Part shown: positions 17,733-27,013 of the stretch, piece after piece
Position numbering within the stretch: position 1 is the stretch's first letter
How the letters are laid out: every line of letters starts with the position of its first letter
The notes under the pieces: model-generated
Told to the model about the DNA's origin: nothing
Seen by the model: the letters and a program-made list of their open reading frames with translations, nothing else
The model's database searches: none
NCBI RefSeq assembly: GCF_003990445.1
Contig: NZ_REEZ01000015.1
Span: forward strand, 1 to 64,000
Length of the DNA: 64,000 nt
From: Pararhodobacter zhoushanensis
GTDB lineage: Bacteria > Pseudomonadota > Alphaproteobacteria > Rhodobacterales > Rhodobacteraceae
Direction of reading: 5' to 3'
Translations under genes and position numbers: made by a program

Positions 17733-17835
17733 CCACCGAGGGGGGCCCCGACAGGGGGCTGAGAGTCTGACCGCACCGCAAGGCGCAGCGCAGTGACCCT
17801 TTGAACCTGATCCGGATCATGCCGGCGAAGGGACG
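17733..17835 (+). promoter_or_regulatory. TPP riboswitch (THI element)
   Basis: Contains the conserved core CTGAGAG at 17759 and ACCCTTTGAACCTGATCCGG at 17796, followed by CATGCCGGCGAAGGGA, which is the diagnostic thi-box 3' part. It lies upstream of a Nudix gene and thiD. Segment 17821-17832 can pair with 17852-17863 (12 consecutive pairs including two G-U), giving an alternative structure that frees the Shine-Dalgarno of the Nudix gene. Confidence 0.93.
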
Positions 17836-17859
17836 GGACCGCCGCGCTCTCTCCTTTGC

Positions 17860-17881
17860 CGGCCTCAAACGCACGAGGCCG
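17860..17881 (+). promoter_or_regulatory. Shine-Dalgarno-sequestering hairpin
   Basis: CGGCCTC (17860-17866) pairs perfectly with GAGGCCG (17875-17881). The second arm contains the GAGG Shine-Dalgarno of the gene at 17884. This hairpin and the antisequestering pairing with the riboswitch 3' strand are mutually exclusive, the expected design for translational control by thiamine pyrophosphate. Confidence 0.7.
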
Positions 17882-17883
17882 CC

Positions 17884-18327
17884 ATGCTGACATCCCCCCT
17901 GCCCGACCGCCCGGTTGCCGCGATTCTCGCTGTCGTGGTGCGCGACGGTGACGTCCTGCTTGTCCGCCGCGCCAATCCGCCCGATGCCGGGCTGTGGGGT
18001 TTTCCGGGCGGCAAGATCGAGCGGGGCGAAACGCTGCACGCGGCGGCCCTGCGCGAGTTGAAAGAGGAAACCGGCGTTTCTGCCCGCGTGCTGCGCGTCT
18101 TTGGCGCGCTGGATGCGCTGGACCGGGGCGACGACGAGGCGCTGCGCCATCATTTCATCCTGATCACCGCCCTGTGCCAGTGGACGCAGGGCGAACCCGT
18201 CGCCGCAGACGACGCGCTCGAGGCGCGGTGGATCGCGCTCGACCGTCTGGCCGAGCTGCCCCTCAGCCGCGATGTGGCCGAGGTCGCCGCGCAGGCGGCG
18301 GCGCTGATGGCGGAGGTCGCGCCATGA
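17884..18327 (+). CDS. Nudix hydrolase, MutT-like
   Basis: 147 aa. Residues 43-65 match the Nudix box Gx5Ex7REUxEExGU exactly (REL...EETG core). Related in style to MutT-type nucleotide pyrophosphohydrolases. It is the first gene under the TPP riboswitch and its stop overlaps thiD (ATGA at 18324), so its role may be tied to thiamine metabolism, for example hydrolysing a pyrophosphate by-product such as HMP-PP or a damaged analogue; this is inference. A role as 8-oxo-dGTP hydrolase remains possible. Confidence 0.88.
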   Translation: MLTSPLPDRPVAAILAVVVRDGDVLLVRRANPPDAGLWGFPGGKIERGETLHAAALRELKEETGVSARVLRVFGALDALDRGDDEALRHHFILITALCQWTQGEPVAADDALEARWIALDRLAELPLSRDVAEVAAQAAALMAEVAP

Positions 18328-19130
18328 TCGCCAATGTCCTGACCATCGCAGGCACCGATCCGTCTGGCGGCGCGGGAATTCAGGCCGATATCAAGGCCTT
18401 CTCGGCGCTGGGGGCCTATGCCTGTTCGGTCATCACCGCTGTCGTGGCGCAGAACACGCAAGGCGTGCGGTCCTTTGTGGCGCTGGACCCGGCCTTCGTG
18501 GCCGACCAGATCGACGCGGTTCTGGAAGACGTGCGCATCGACGCGGTGAAGATCGGCATGATCGCCAACGCCGGTATTGCCGAGGCCGTGGCGGATCGAC
18601 TGTGGCATCACAAGGTGGCCAAGATCGTGCTGGACCCGGTGATGGTCGCCAAGAGCGGCCACGCGCTGCTGGACCCCGAGGCGGTGGCCGCGGTGCGCGA
18701 CCTGCTGGTGCCGCTGGCGTCTCTGATCACGCCGAACCTGCCTGAAGCTGCTGTGCTGCTGGGACGCGCGGATGACTGGAGCGCTGAGGATATGCAAACC
18801 GCCCTGCCCGAACTTCTGGCGCTGGGATCGGACTGGGTGCTGCTGAAGGGCGGGCATCTGGCCGCAAGCATAGAGAGCACCGACCTGCTGGCAGGTGCCG
18901 GTGGCGTCACCGCTTTCGCCGCGCCCCGCATCGCCACCACCAATGACCACGGCACCGGCTGCACGCTGTCCTCGGCCATCGCGGCGCTGCTGCCCGGCCT
19001 CGGGATGGTCGAGAGCGTGCGGCAGGCCAAGGCCTATCTGCACGCCGCCCTCGCTGCCGCCGATGCGCTGGACGTGGGCCACGGCCACGGGCCGGTCCAC
19101 CATTTCCACGCCCTTTGGCCGTCAGGCTGA
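18324..19130 (+). CDS. thiD: ThiD, HMP / HMP-phosphate kinase
   Basis: 268 aa. TIAGTDPSGGAGIQADIKAF at residues 7-26 is the substrate-binding signature of ThiD, and NDHGTGCTLSSAIAA near residue 210 is the ATP/anion-hole motif of the ribokinase fold. It phosphorylates hydroxymethylpyrimidine twice to HMP-PP for thiamine synthesis. Translationally coupled to the Nudix gene and under the TPP riboswitch; the other thi genes are not in this window. Confidence 0.93.
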   Translation: MIANVLTIAGTDPSGGAGIQADIKAFSALGAYACSVITAVVAQNTQGVRSFVALDPAFVADQIDAVLEDVRIDAVKIGMIANAGIAEAVADRLWHHKVAKIVLDPVMVAKSGHALLDPEAVAAVRDLLVPLASLITPNLPEAAVLLGRADDWSAEDMQTALPELLALGSDWVLLKGGHLAASIESTDLLAGAGGVTAFAAPRIATTNDHGTGCTLSSAIAALLPGLGMVESVRQAKAYLHAALAAADALDVGHGHGPVHHFHALWPSG

Positions 19131-19536
19131 CCGCTGCAATCGCCCATCGCGCTGCACGCGGGAGGGGTCCGCGCGCCCGGCGATTGCTCAACCCGCACCA
19201 CGAGGCGCACATGACGATCGGGCTTCGGTCGTGGCTGGATGACAGACCTGCGGCAGATCAGACGGACGATCCGCTCATAGCCAGCAAAGGCATGAGTCAC
19301 GTTGGGCCCGCCAGCGCGACCGGCTGATGCCGGTCATCGCGCGAAAGACGCGCGACGATGGTGACACGCTGCTGTTGAAGACCGACGCCTGACATGCCCC
19401 GGCCCCGCGCCCGTCCACAGGCAGCGTTCCGCCGTCCATGGCACGAAAGGAGACGGACACCCTGTCCGCACCACGCCGTAGCGGCGTGCTGGGCTGGCAT
19501 GAGAACCGCCGGCCCACGGGGGCCGACGGCAGTCGG
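19131..19536. other. 406-bp intergenic region without a recognisable gene
   Basis: Lies between thiD and the convergent nitronate monooxygenase gene. Short frames on both strands (for example 19115-19327 and 19275-19544) have no recognisable domain and poor start contexts. Could be a decayed gene; I see no RNA or repeat. Confidence 0.4.
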
Positions 19537-20514
19537 TCAGGCAAGGAAGCCGGTCATGCGCCCGCGAATGATCGCCTCGGCATCGGCCACCATCCGTGAC
19601 AACAACGCCGCACAGGTGGGGATGTCGTGGATCAAACCCTGGATCTGTCCGGCCCAGATCAGCCCCGCCTCAAGATCGCCGGTGGTCAGCGCCTGCCGCC
19701 CCTTGGCGCCCGACACCATCGGGCGCACATCTTCGAACACAGCGCCGGGGCGCGTGCCGATCTCGACCACCCTGTCCGACACCGATGTCTTGGCAACCCG
19801 ACCGGTGTTCTTGAAGCCGCGGAAGATCAGGTTGGTGTCGCGCTCGGTGTTGCTGACCAGCATCGCTTTCACTTCGTCATGGATCGGTGCCTCGACCGTG
19901 GCGCAGAACCGGGTGCCCATGTTGACGCCCTCGGCCCCCAGCGCCAGCGCCGCCGCCAGTCCGCGCCCGTCACCGATCCCGCCCGAGGCCAGCATCGGCA
20001 CCGTGACCTGATCGGCAGCGGCAGGGATCAGCACCAGTCCGGGCACGTCATCCTCACCGGGATGGCCCGCGCATTCGAACCCGTCGATCGAGATGATATC
20101 GACGCCCATGCGCTGCGCCGACAACGCGTGCCGGACCGAGGTGCATTTGTGCAGGACGGTCAGGCCATGCGACTTGAACTCTTCGACATGCTCCTGCGGG
20201 CGCGAGCCTGCGGTTTCCACGATGGTCACGCCACTGTCGATGATCGCGCGGCGATACTCGGCGTAGGGCGGCGGTGAGACCGAGGGCAACAGCGTCAGGT
20301 TCACGCCGAAAGGCTTGTCGGTCATCGCGCGGCAGCGGTCGATCTCGCGGCGCAGATCGTCCGGGGTCGGTTGCGTCAGCGCGGTCAGGATGCCCAGCCC
20401 GCCCGCGTTCGACACGGCCGAGGCCATCTCGGCGGTGCCAACCCACATCATGCCGCCCTGCACGATGGGATGCCGGATGCCGAGCATCTCGGTGATCTTC
20501 GTTTTCAAAGCCAT
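19537..20514 (-). CDS. nitronate monooxygenase / 2-nitropropane dioxygenase family
   Basis: 325 aa TIM barrel. IRHPIVQGGMMWVG at the N-terminus and ASGGIGDGRGLAAALALGAEGV (FMN phosphate binding) are typical; IDGFECAGHPGEDD carries the conserved GH. Such FMN enzymes oxidise nitronates, but in acyl-CoA clusters they are often enoyl reductase-like or unknown. Its start directly follows the thiolase stop (TGA-ATG), so it is the last gene of that operon. Confidence 0.88.
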   Translation of the reverse strand: MALKTKITEMLGIRHPIVQGGMMWVGTAEMASAVSNAGGLGILTALTQPTPDDLRREIDRCRAMTDKPFGVNLTLLPSVSPPPYAEYRRAIIDSGVTIVETAGSRPQEHVEEFKSHGLTVLHKCTSVRHALSAQRMGVDIISIDGFECAGHPGEDDVPGLVLIPAAADQVTVPMLASGGIGDGRGLAAALALGAEGVNMGTRFCATVEAPIHDEVKAMLVSNTERDTNLIFRGFKNTGRVAKTSVSDRVVEIGTRPGAVFEDVRPMVSGAKGRQALTTGDLEAGLIWAGQIQGLIHDIPTCAALLSRMVADAEAIIRGRMTGFLA

Positions 20515-21675
20515 TCAGAGCGCCTCCACAATCGTCACATTCGCCAGACCGCCACCTTCGCACATGGTCTGCAAGCCGTATTTCTTGCCCCGCTTGTGCA
20601 ACGCGTTGACCAGCGTGGTCATCAACCGCGCGCCGGATGCACCCAGCGGGTGGCCCAGCGCAATGGCCCCGCCGTTGACGTTCAGCCGGGCAGGATCGGC
20701 GTCAAGCATCTTGAGCCACGCCATCGGCACCGGGGCGAAGGCCTCGTTGACCTCGTAAAGGTCGATGTCGTCGATGCTCAGACCCGCGCGCTTGAGGGCC
20801 TTGATCGTCGCCGGGATCGGCTCTTCGAGCATGATCACCGGATCGCCGCCGGTAACGGTCATGGTCACGATCCGCGCCCGTGGCGTCAGGTTGTAGCGCT
20901 TGAGGGCGGCTTCCGACACCACCAGCACCCCCGCCGCCCCGTCGCAGATCTGCGAAGCATTGGCGGCGGTGATCATCCCGCCTTCTTCCAGCAGCCTGAC
21001 CGAGCTGATCGACTCGAGCGAGGCATCGGCGCGGATCCCCTCGTCACGGCTGTGCATCCCGCCGTCGATGGCCAGCGGCACAATCTCGTCGACAAAGGCC
21101 CCGGCGTCGGTCGCGGCGGCAGCGCGGCGGTGGCTTTCGAGCGCGAAAGCGTCAAGCTGGGCGCGGTCAAACCCGTGCTTCTGCGCGATCATCTCGGCCC
21201 CCTTGAACTGGCTGAAATCGCGGGTGCCAAAGCGTTGGGCGATACGGTCGCTGAACGGGCCGATGCCCAGCCCCTCTTTCCTGTGCAAGGTCAGGTTCGA
21301 GAACATCGGCACGCGGGTCATGGATTCCACGCCCATCGCGATCACCACATCCTGCGTGCCCGACATCACCGCCTGCGCGGCGAACTGGACCGCCTGCTGG
21401 GACGAGCCGCACTGGCGGTCAATCGTCACGGCCGGCACGCTTTCGGGCAGGCCCGAGGCCAGCACGCAGTTGCGGCCAAAGGCGAAGGCCTGCTCGCCTG
21501 CCTGCGTCACGCAGCCGACGATCACATCGTCAATCGCCGCCGGGTCGATGCCGGAACGCGCAACCAGCGCGTCGATCACCTCGGCGCCCAGATCGGCGGG
21601 GTGCCAGTTTGCCAGCGCGCCCTTGCGACGCCCGCCCGCGGTACGGACCAGTTCAACGAGATAGGCCTCGGCCAT
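20515..21675 (-). CDS. acetyl-CoA acyltransferase (thiolase)
   Basis: 386 aa, from ATG 21675, which has AGGAGG nine bases upstream; the frame remains open further upstream but without support. Nucleophile Cys89 in DRQCGSSQQA, GGAIALGHPLGASGARL as the GHP motif, and the C-terminal CEGGG as the second active-site Cys. Performs the last step of beta-oxidation-type degradation. Same direction as the acyl-CoA dehydrogenase upstream, about 235 bp away. Confidence 0.9.
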   Translation of the reverse strand: MAEAYLVELVRTAGGRRKGALANWHPADLGAEVIDALVARSGIDPAAIDDVIVGCVTQAGEQAFAFGRNCVLASGLPESVPAVTIDRQCGSSQQAVQFAAQAVMSGTQDVVIAMGVESMTRVPMFSNLTLHRKEGLGIGPFSDRIAQRFGTRDFSQFKGAEMIAQKHGFDRAQLDAFALESHRRAAAATDAGAFVDEIVPLAIDGGMHSRDEGIRADASLESISSVRLLEEGGMITAANASQICDGAAGVLVVSEAALKRYNLTPRARIVTMTVTGGDPVIMLEEPIPATIKALKRAGLSIDDIDLYEVNEAFAPVPMAWLKMLDADPARLNVNGGAIALGHPLGASGARLMTTLVNALHKRGKKYGLQTMCEGGGLANVTIVEAL

Positions 21676-21910
21676 GGGTGTTCCTCCTGAGTGATGGCCC
21701 GGACGAGGCCGCATGTTTGATCCCCGCCAGCCCGGTCGGCCAGCGGCATTGCCTGCCTCAGCGGCAGGCCTCAATGGCCAGCGCGATCCACCGCCTGCGC
21801 GCCCTTGAACTGCCAGACCGACAGCGGGCTCTCTAAGCTCGCCACAGAGTCCGTCATCGCGCGCACCGGCTTGCCCCCGGCATTCGACTGAACGTCGGGG
21901 GCCGCTTTGG

Positions 21911-23101
21911 TCACGCCTCTTGCGCTTTTTTCCAATCGCGCTTGATCTTCTTGGCCAGCGACCATTTGTGCACCTCGGTCGGGCCGTCATAGATGCGGAA
22001 CGCGCGGATTTCGCGGAACACCTGTTCGACGATGGTGTCACCGGTCACGCCCTGCCCGCCCATCACCTGCACGCAGCGATCCGCGATGCGCATCAGCGCC
22101 TCGGACACCGCCACCTTGGCCATCGAGCTTTGCGCTGTGCCGCCCGCGCCGGTGTCGAGCACATCGGCACACCAATAGATCATCAGCTCGGCCTGTTTGA
22201 GGTCCAGCAGGTTCTCGGCCAGCATGAAACCGACGCCCTCATGGTCAATGAGCTGCTTGCCAAAGGCCATGCGGCGGTTGGCATAGTCGGTGGCGATCTC
22301 GTTGGCGCGCACGCAGGCACCCAGCCAGCGCATGCAATGGCTCAGCCGCGCGGGCGACAGGCGGACCTGCGCATAACGGAACCCCTCGCCGCTTTCGCCC
22401 AGCATCTGCGTAGCGGGGACTCGCAGGTTGTTGATGCTGACCACCGCGTGACCGCCGGGCATCGAGCTGTCGATGGTGTCCATCACCCGCTCGATCCTGA
22501 TCGCCGGATCGGGCAGATCAACCAGGAACATGCAGGCGCCATCCTCGGATTTCGCCATGACGATGCCCACCCCGGCCCCGTCAGCCCCGGTGATATAGGT
22601 CTTGCGACCGTTGATCACCCAGTGGTTGCCGTCCATGCGGCAGGTGGTCAGCATCATCGACGGGTCCGAGCCCGCGCCGCCATCCTCGGCCGGTTCGGTC
22701 ATGAAAAAGGCCGAGCGTTTCTCGCCGCGGATCATCGGCTCAAGGTAGCGCGCCTTCAGTTCGGGGCTGGCGACCTTGCCGAGCAGGTACATGTTGCCCT
22801 CATCCGGCGCTGCGGTGTTGCAGGCAATCGGACCCAGAGGCGACAGGCCCGAGCGGATCAGCACCGCCGCTGTCTCGCGCTGGGTCAGGTGGCCGCCGTC
22901 GGGCAGGACATGCGGGGTCAGCACCCCGGCCGCGCGCGCCAGTACCTTCAGCTCGGTGGCCAGTTCGTCACTCGGCCCGTGCGACGTGCGGCGCGGGTCG
23001 CGTTCATAGGGCGCGACGGTCTCGCGGACGAAACGCTCGACCCGGTCGGCGATGTCGAGCGCGCGGGCCGAGATGCCGGTGGTTTCCAGAAGATTGCTCA
23101 T
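21911..23101 (-). CDS. acyl-CoA dehydrogenase, ACAD10/11-like
   Basis: 396 aa. FFMTEPAEDGGAGSDPSMM and NGRKTYITGA give the FAD/substrate region, and VMGGQGVTGDTIVEQVFREI with IYDGPTEVHKWSLAK the C-terminal helical part. The catalytic-base region differs from classical EGT, as in the ACAD10/11 group, which is often found with specialised acyl-CoA. Its start overlaps the SDR stop (ATGA, 23098-23101). Confidence 0.88.
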   Translation of the reverse strand: MSNLLETTGISARALDIADRVERFVRETVAPYERDPRRTSHGPSDELATELKVLARAAGVLTPHVLPDGGHLTQRETAAVLIRSGLSPLGPIACNTAAPDEGNMYLLGKVASPELKARYLEPMIRGEKRSAFFMTEPAEDGGAGSDPSMMLTTCRMDGNHWVINGRKTYITGADGAGVGIVMAKSEDGACMFLVDLPDPAIRIERVMDTIDSSMPGGHAVVSINNLRVPATQMLGESGEGFRYAQVRLSPARLSHCMRWLGACVRANEIATDYANRRMAFGKQLIDHEGVGFMLAENLLDLKQAELMIYWCADVLDTGAGGTAQSSMAKVAVSEALMRIADRCVQVMGGQGVTGDTIVEQVFREIRAFRIYDGPTEVHKWSLAKKIKRDWKKAQEA

Positions 23102-23859
23102 TTCGGGGCCATCCGAATTGCGCCGTCCAGACGAATGACTTCGCCGTTCAGCATGGGGTTATCGATGATCGAGGCGACGAGACGCGCGTATTCGGACGGA
23201 TCGCCCAGACGCGGCGGGAACGGAACCTGACGGCCCAGACTGTCCTGCGCCTCTTGCGGCAGCGAGGCCAGCAGCGGGGTCATGAACAGGCCCGGCGCGA
23301 TGGTCATCACGCGGATGCCATAGCGGGCAAATTCGCGCGCGACGGGCAGTGTCATGCCGACAACGCCCGCCTTGGACGCGGCATAAGCCGCCTGACCGAT
23401 CTGGCCGTCAAACGCCGCGACCGAGGCAGTGTTGATCACCACGCCGCGTTCTTCGCCCAGCGGATCGGCGGTGCGCAGGGAGGCTGCGAACTTCGACAGC
23501 ACGTTGAACGTGCCCAGCAGGTTCACACCGACCACCGAGGCAAAGGACGACAGCGCCAGAGCCTTACCCTCACGGTCAACGACCTTGGCGGGTGGCCCGA
23601 TCCCGGCGCAGTTGACCAGAATGCGCGCCTTGCCATGCAGGCCCTCGGCGGCGGCAATCGCCTCTTCCACGGCGCTTTCATCGGTCACGTTGACCTTGAA
23701 AAAGGCCCCGCCCAGCTCGGCCGCCTTGGCCGCGCCCAGCGCTTCGTTCATGTCGAAAATCGCGACTTTGGCACCGGCCTTGGCCAGCATTTCCGCCGTC
23801 GCGCCGCCGAGGCCCGAGGCCCCGCCGGTCACGATGGCCGCTTGGTCCTTGATGAGCAT
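23098..23859 (-). CDS. SDR-family 3-hydroxyacyl-CoA dehydrogenase-like
   Basis: 253 aa. TGGASGLGGATA (about residues 11-22) binds NAD, NCAGIG is the structural NAG motif, and the catalytic Ser-Tyr-Lys are seen in NTASVAAFDGQIGQAAYAASK. Overall pattern resembles HSD17B10-type 3-hydroxyacyl-CoA dehydrogenases (DPLGEERGVVINTASVA). Coupled to the downstream acyl-CoA dehydrogenase by a four-base overlap; 192 bp separate it from the multifunctional protein. Confidence 0.9.
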   Translation of the reverse strand: MLIKDQAAIVTGGASGLGGATAEMLAKAGAKVAIFDMNEALGAAKAAELGGAFFKVNVTDESAVEEAIAAAEGLHGKARILVNCAGIGPPAKVVDREGKALALSSFASVVGVNLLGTFNVLSKFAASLRTADPLGEERGVVINTASVAAFDGQIGQAAYAASKAGVVGMTLPVAREFARYGIRVMTIAPGLFMTPLLASLPQEAQDSLGRQVPFPPRLGDPSEYARLVASIIDNPMLNGEVIRLDGAIRMAPK

Positions 23860-24051
23860 GGATTGGTTCCTTTCCGTGTTAAGTCAGCCCTGTCTGGGCC
23901 AGTATGCGGGGCCCAGCCTGCGCCTGTTCAGCGTGGGGGTGGCGCAATGGGGATGGTCGGCGGCAAAAATGACTCGATGACCTTTCGTCGGTCCGATGAC
24001 ACCCCGCGCGCCCGGATCGTCACGATCCACCGCGCGCAAGGCAGTGTCGTG

Positions 24052-26229
24052 TCAGTTTTTCAACCGTTTGCCGGTGGCCAGCATGTGTTCCATCCGCGCA
24101 CGGCTGGGCGCGCTTTGCACCAGTTCCAGAAACGCCGTCCGCTCAAGCGCCATCAGCTGTTCCTCGTTGCGGGTGTCGCCGGGTTGGGCATCCTGCCCGC
24201 CGGTCAGCACGCCGATGATCACCTCGGCCAGGTGCAAATCCACAGCCGACAGCGCCCCCATGCCACGCTGGTCGCGCAGCGGCGTCAGCAGCGCTTCCGC
24301 GCCTTCACGTCCGGCGACCGGCACGGCCAAAGGCGCGGGCGCGGCATAGCCCGGCACCAGCGCCAGCGCGCGCGCCTTGGCCGTCGCGATCAGATCGGGG
24401 CGGAACATCACCAGCGCATCGTCAGGCCGCAGCAGGCCTGCCGCGCAGCCCGCCGCCGCCGAGGGTGCGATCTCGCCAGCAAAGATTGTCGCAAAGGCGC
24501 GGGCTGCGTGTTCGGTCGGGCTGGCGTCCGGCATCGCCGCCGCCGCACGGGCCAGCAGTTGCGTGCAGCCACCCCAGGCGGGCAACAGGCCAACGCCGGT
24601 TTCGGGCACGCCGATTCTGGCTTCGGCATGCGCCACCGTGGCCGAGGTGTGCATCTGGAACTCGCACCCGCCGCCCAGTGTGAAACCGTGGATCGCGGCC
24701 ACCACCGGCACCGGCAGGCGGCGCATTTTCAGGAAAAGCTCTTGCCCGCCGATGACATAGCCAAGGATCGTGTCCATCCCGCCCGGCAGATCGAGACGAT
24801 CAAGGAAGAAGCTCAGATCCGCGCCTGCCGAAAACGCGCGGGGATCGTCATTGCCCAACACCAGCGCGGTATAATCCTTGCCCGCAGCGTCCAGCGTTTC
24901 GCTCAGCAGGGCAAGCACCTCGGGCGCGAAGGTGTTGAGTTTCGAGCGTGCCCGGAAGCAAGCAACCCCGTCGCCCAGATCGTGCAGCGTGGCAAAATCG
25001 TTCGAGCGGATCACCGGCGCGTCGTCCAGCGAAGCGCGGCGCGGGCGCTTGGGGGCGGCGTCAAGCAACCCCACCTTGGCCGCCAGCGCAAATGGCCCCT
25101 GTTTCCACGAATACCCCAGCTCCATCGCGATATCGACCGAGGCCGGATCGCTGGCGATCTCACCCGCATGCGCCTGCGCATAGGCCAGCACCGCACCAAG
25201 CACGGCCTTGGCGTAAGCACCCGACGGGCTGTCCTCAGCCAGCAGGGCGCGCGGGTCGCGCGGCACGGGCGTGGCTTTCTGCTCGGGCCGGTAGCTCTGC
25301 GTGACCAGATCATAGGCCTCGCGGCTGCCATCCGCCGCCTTGCGGTAAAAGCCCGCCTTGGTCTTGCGGCCCAAATGGCCCTTGGCCAGCAGCCCGGTGA
25401 ACACCGCGTCCTCAGTGATGTCATAGCCGCGCAGCGAGTCATCGGCGGGGAGCGTGCTCAGCAGGCTGCCCCAGACGTTGGGCACCAGATCAAGCCCGAC
25501 CAGATCGAAGAGGCCAAACACCCCGGTGCGCGGAATGCCCAGCCCCGCATGCACCGCGTCCGCCTGCTCGACACTCAAGCCCAGCCGTTGCGCTTCCATC
25601 GCGGCAGCGGCCATCCAGAAGCAGCCGATGCGGTTGGCAATGAAACCGGGCGTGTCGCGGCAGTCGATGACGGTTTTGCCCAGCAACACCTCGGACGCGC
25701 GGTGCAGGCGCTGCACCATGGCGGGTTCGGCCTGCGGGTCGCAGATGATCTCCAGCAGCTGCATCACGCGGGGCGGGTTGAAGAAATGGGTGATCGCAAA
25801 GCGCCTGGCCAGCGCGGGCTCCATCCCTTCGGTCAGCGCCGCGCGCGGGATGGTGGAGGTGTTGGACGACAAGATCGCATCCGCCTTCAGATGCGGCGCA
25901 AGCGAGGCATAGAGTGCGCGTTTGACGTCCAGCTTTTCGATCACCGCCTCGATGATCCAGTCGGCCTGCGCCAGCCGGTCAAGGTGATCCTCGACATTGC
26001 CCAGCCGCACCAGTTCGGCCGCCTCGGGCACCATGAAGCCACCGATCTGCAACTGCCGCGCCAGACCTGCTTCGGCCGGGCCGGAGCCACTGTCGCCGCC
26101 CTTCATGTCCAACAGATCCACCGCGATCCCGGCATTGGCGAATTGCGCGGCGATGCCGCCGCCCATCGACCCTACCCCGATCACTGCCGCGCGTTTGATC
26201 CCGGTTTTCCCGGCCCCAGAAACTTGCAT
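24052..26229 (-). CDS. multifunctional 3-hydroxyacyl-CoA dehydrogenase / enoyl-CoA hydratase
   Basis: 725 aa from ATG 26229 (AGGGGGG upstream). N-terminal half: Rossmann GVGSMGGGIAAQFANAG and the HADH helical domain with NRIGCFWMAAA; C-terminal half (about 430-640): crotonase fold with IHGFTLGGGCEF and PETGVGLLPAWGG, which hold both catalytic Glu positions. The domain order is HADH first, the reverse of FadB/FadJ. Catalyses hydration and NAD-dependent oxidation in beta-oxidation. Preceded by the TetR gene, 32 bp away. Confidence 0.9.
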   Translation of the reverse strand: MQVSGAGKTGIKRAAVIGVGSMGGGIAAQFANAGIAVDLLDMKGGDSGSGPAEAGLARQLQIGGFMVPEAAELVRLGNVEDHLDRLAQADWIIEAVIEKLDVKRALYASLAPHLKADAILSSNTSTIPRAALTEGMEPALARRFAITHFFNPPRVMQLLEIICDPQAEPAMVQRLHRASEVLLGKTVIDCRDTPGFIANRIGCFWMAAAAMEAQRLGLSVEQADAVHAGLGIPRTGVFGLFDLVGLDLVPNVWGSLLSTLPADDSLRGYDITEDAVFTGLLAKGHLGRKTKAGFYRKAADGSREAYDLVTQSYRPEQKATPVPRDPRALLAEDSPSGAYAKAVLGAVLAYAQAHAGEIASDPASVDIAMELGYSWKQGPFALAAKVGLLDAAPKRPRRASLDDAPVIRSNDFATLHDLGDGVACFRARSKLNTFAPEVLALLSETLDAAGKDYTALVLGNDDPRAFSAGADLSFFLDRLDLPGGMDTILGYVIGGQELFLKMRRLPVPVVAAIHGFTLGGGCEFQMHTSATVAHAEARIGVPETGVGLLPAWGGCTQLLARAAAAMPDASPTEHAARAFATIFAGEIAPSAAAGCAAGLLRPDDALVMFRPDLIATAKARALALVPGYAAPAPLAVPVAGREGAEALLTPLRDQRGMGALSAVDLHLAEVIIGVLTGGQDAQPGDTRNEEQLMALERTAFLELVQSAPSRARMEHMLATGKRLKN

Positions 26230-26261
26230 CAATCCCCCCTCGCCCGCGCACGGGCCGTGTT

Positions 26262-26912
26262 TTAGTCCGTCGCAGCGCCCCGTCCGGTCAGCCCTGCCAT
26301 CAATGTCTGCACCACTTGGTCGGCAACCTCGGGCGCCGTCATCGGCCCCTCGGGGTTGAACCAGTTGCCCAGCCCGTTGAGCGCCTGCGCCGCCGTAAAC
26401 GTCGCAATCCGAACGTCACGCACTTGCACCGAGCCATCCACACCGCCCTCGACCACCAGATGCCGGATCAGCGCGTCAATCTCGCGCTTGAGCGCGCGGA
26501 ATTGCTGGCGGCTGGGTTCGGAGAGCAGATGGTCCTGCGTCCGCGCGACGCAGATGCCGAAATCATCCATCATCGTCAGCGCATAGACCGTCAGCACCCC
26601 GCGCAACCGCTCAGCCGCGCTGCCGCCCTGCGCGGCGGTCCGGCGCGAGGCCTCGATGATCGCATCCAGCCCGCGGCGCGTGCATTCGAACAGGATCTCA
26701 TCCTTATTGGCGAAATAGTGGTAAATCGTCGGCTTGGTCACGTTCAGCGCCGTTGCCACCTCATCCAGCGAGGTCGCATGATAGCCGCGCGTGTTGAACA
26801 GCCGCGCCGCCGTGCGCAGCACCGCCTCGCGCTTGGCCGCGCGCTCACGCTCGCGCTCGCTCTGGCTGGACCAAGGCGACGGGGCGGCGGTGGCTTTGGC
26901 GCGGCGTGTCAT
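26262..26912 (-). CDS. TetR-family transcriptional regulator
   Basis: 216 aa. The N-terminal HTH is clear: AARLFNTRGYHATSLDEVAT then LNVTKPTIYHYFANKDEIL. The C-terminus has a ligand-pocket helical domain. Divergent from the acyl-CoA dehydrogenase at 27014, with an inverted repeat between them, and upstream of the multifunctional protein in the same direction. Probably represses both and responds to an acyl-CoA. Confidence 0.9.
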   Translation of the reverse strand: MTRRAKATAAPSPWSSQSERERERAAKREAVLRTAARLFNTRGYHATSLDEVATALNVTKPTIYHYFANKDEILFECTRRGLDAIIEASRRTAAQGGSAAERLRGVLTVYALTMMDDFGICVARTQDHLLSEPSRQQFRALKREIDALIRHLVVEGGVDGSVQVRDVRIATFTAAQALNGLGNWFNPEGPMTAPEVADQVVQTLMAGLTGRGAATD

Positions 26913-26941
26913 CAGCGTAATACTGTTGCGTCTTTTTGTTA

Positions 26942-26968
26942 CCCGTTGGTATACGAGTTACCAACGGG
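26942..26968. promoter_or_regulatory. inverted repeat, putative TetR operator
   Basis: Perfect 9-bp arms CCCGTTGGT (26942-26950) and ACCAACGGG (26960-26968) with a 9-bp spacer, lying in the 100-bp divergent promoter region between the TetR gene and the acyl-CoA dehydrogenase. No T run follows, so an operator is more likely than a terminator. Confidence 0.6.
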
Positions 26969-27013
26969 AGAAACCACCGTCAACAGCGACGGACTTGCAG
27001 GCGAGGAGAGCCC

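Noticed and set aside
19275-19544. 89-codon minus-strand gene after thiD
   Set aside because: No domain, poor start context and overlap with the end of the nitronate monooxygenase gene.
23254-26265. Very long plus-strand open frame (1003 codons)
   Set aside because: Runs antisense to the SDR and multifunctional beta-oxidation genes; Arg/His/Gln-rich composition is the usual mirror of high-GC coding DNA, with no domain.
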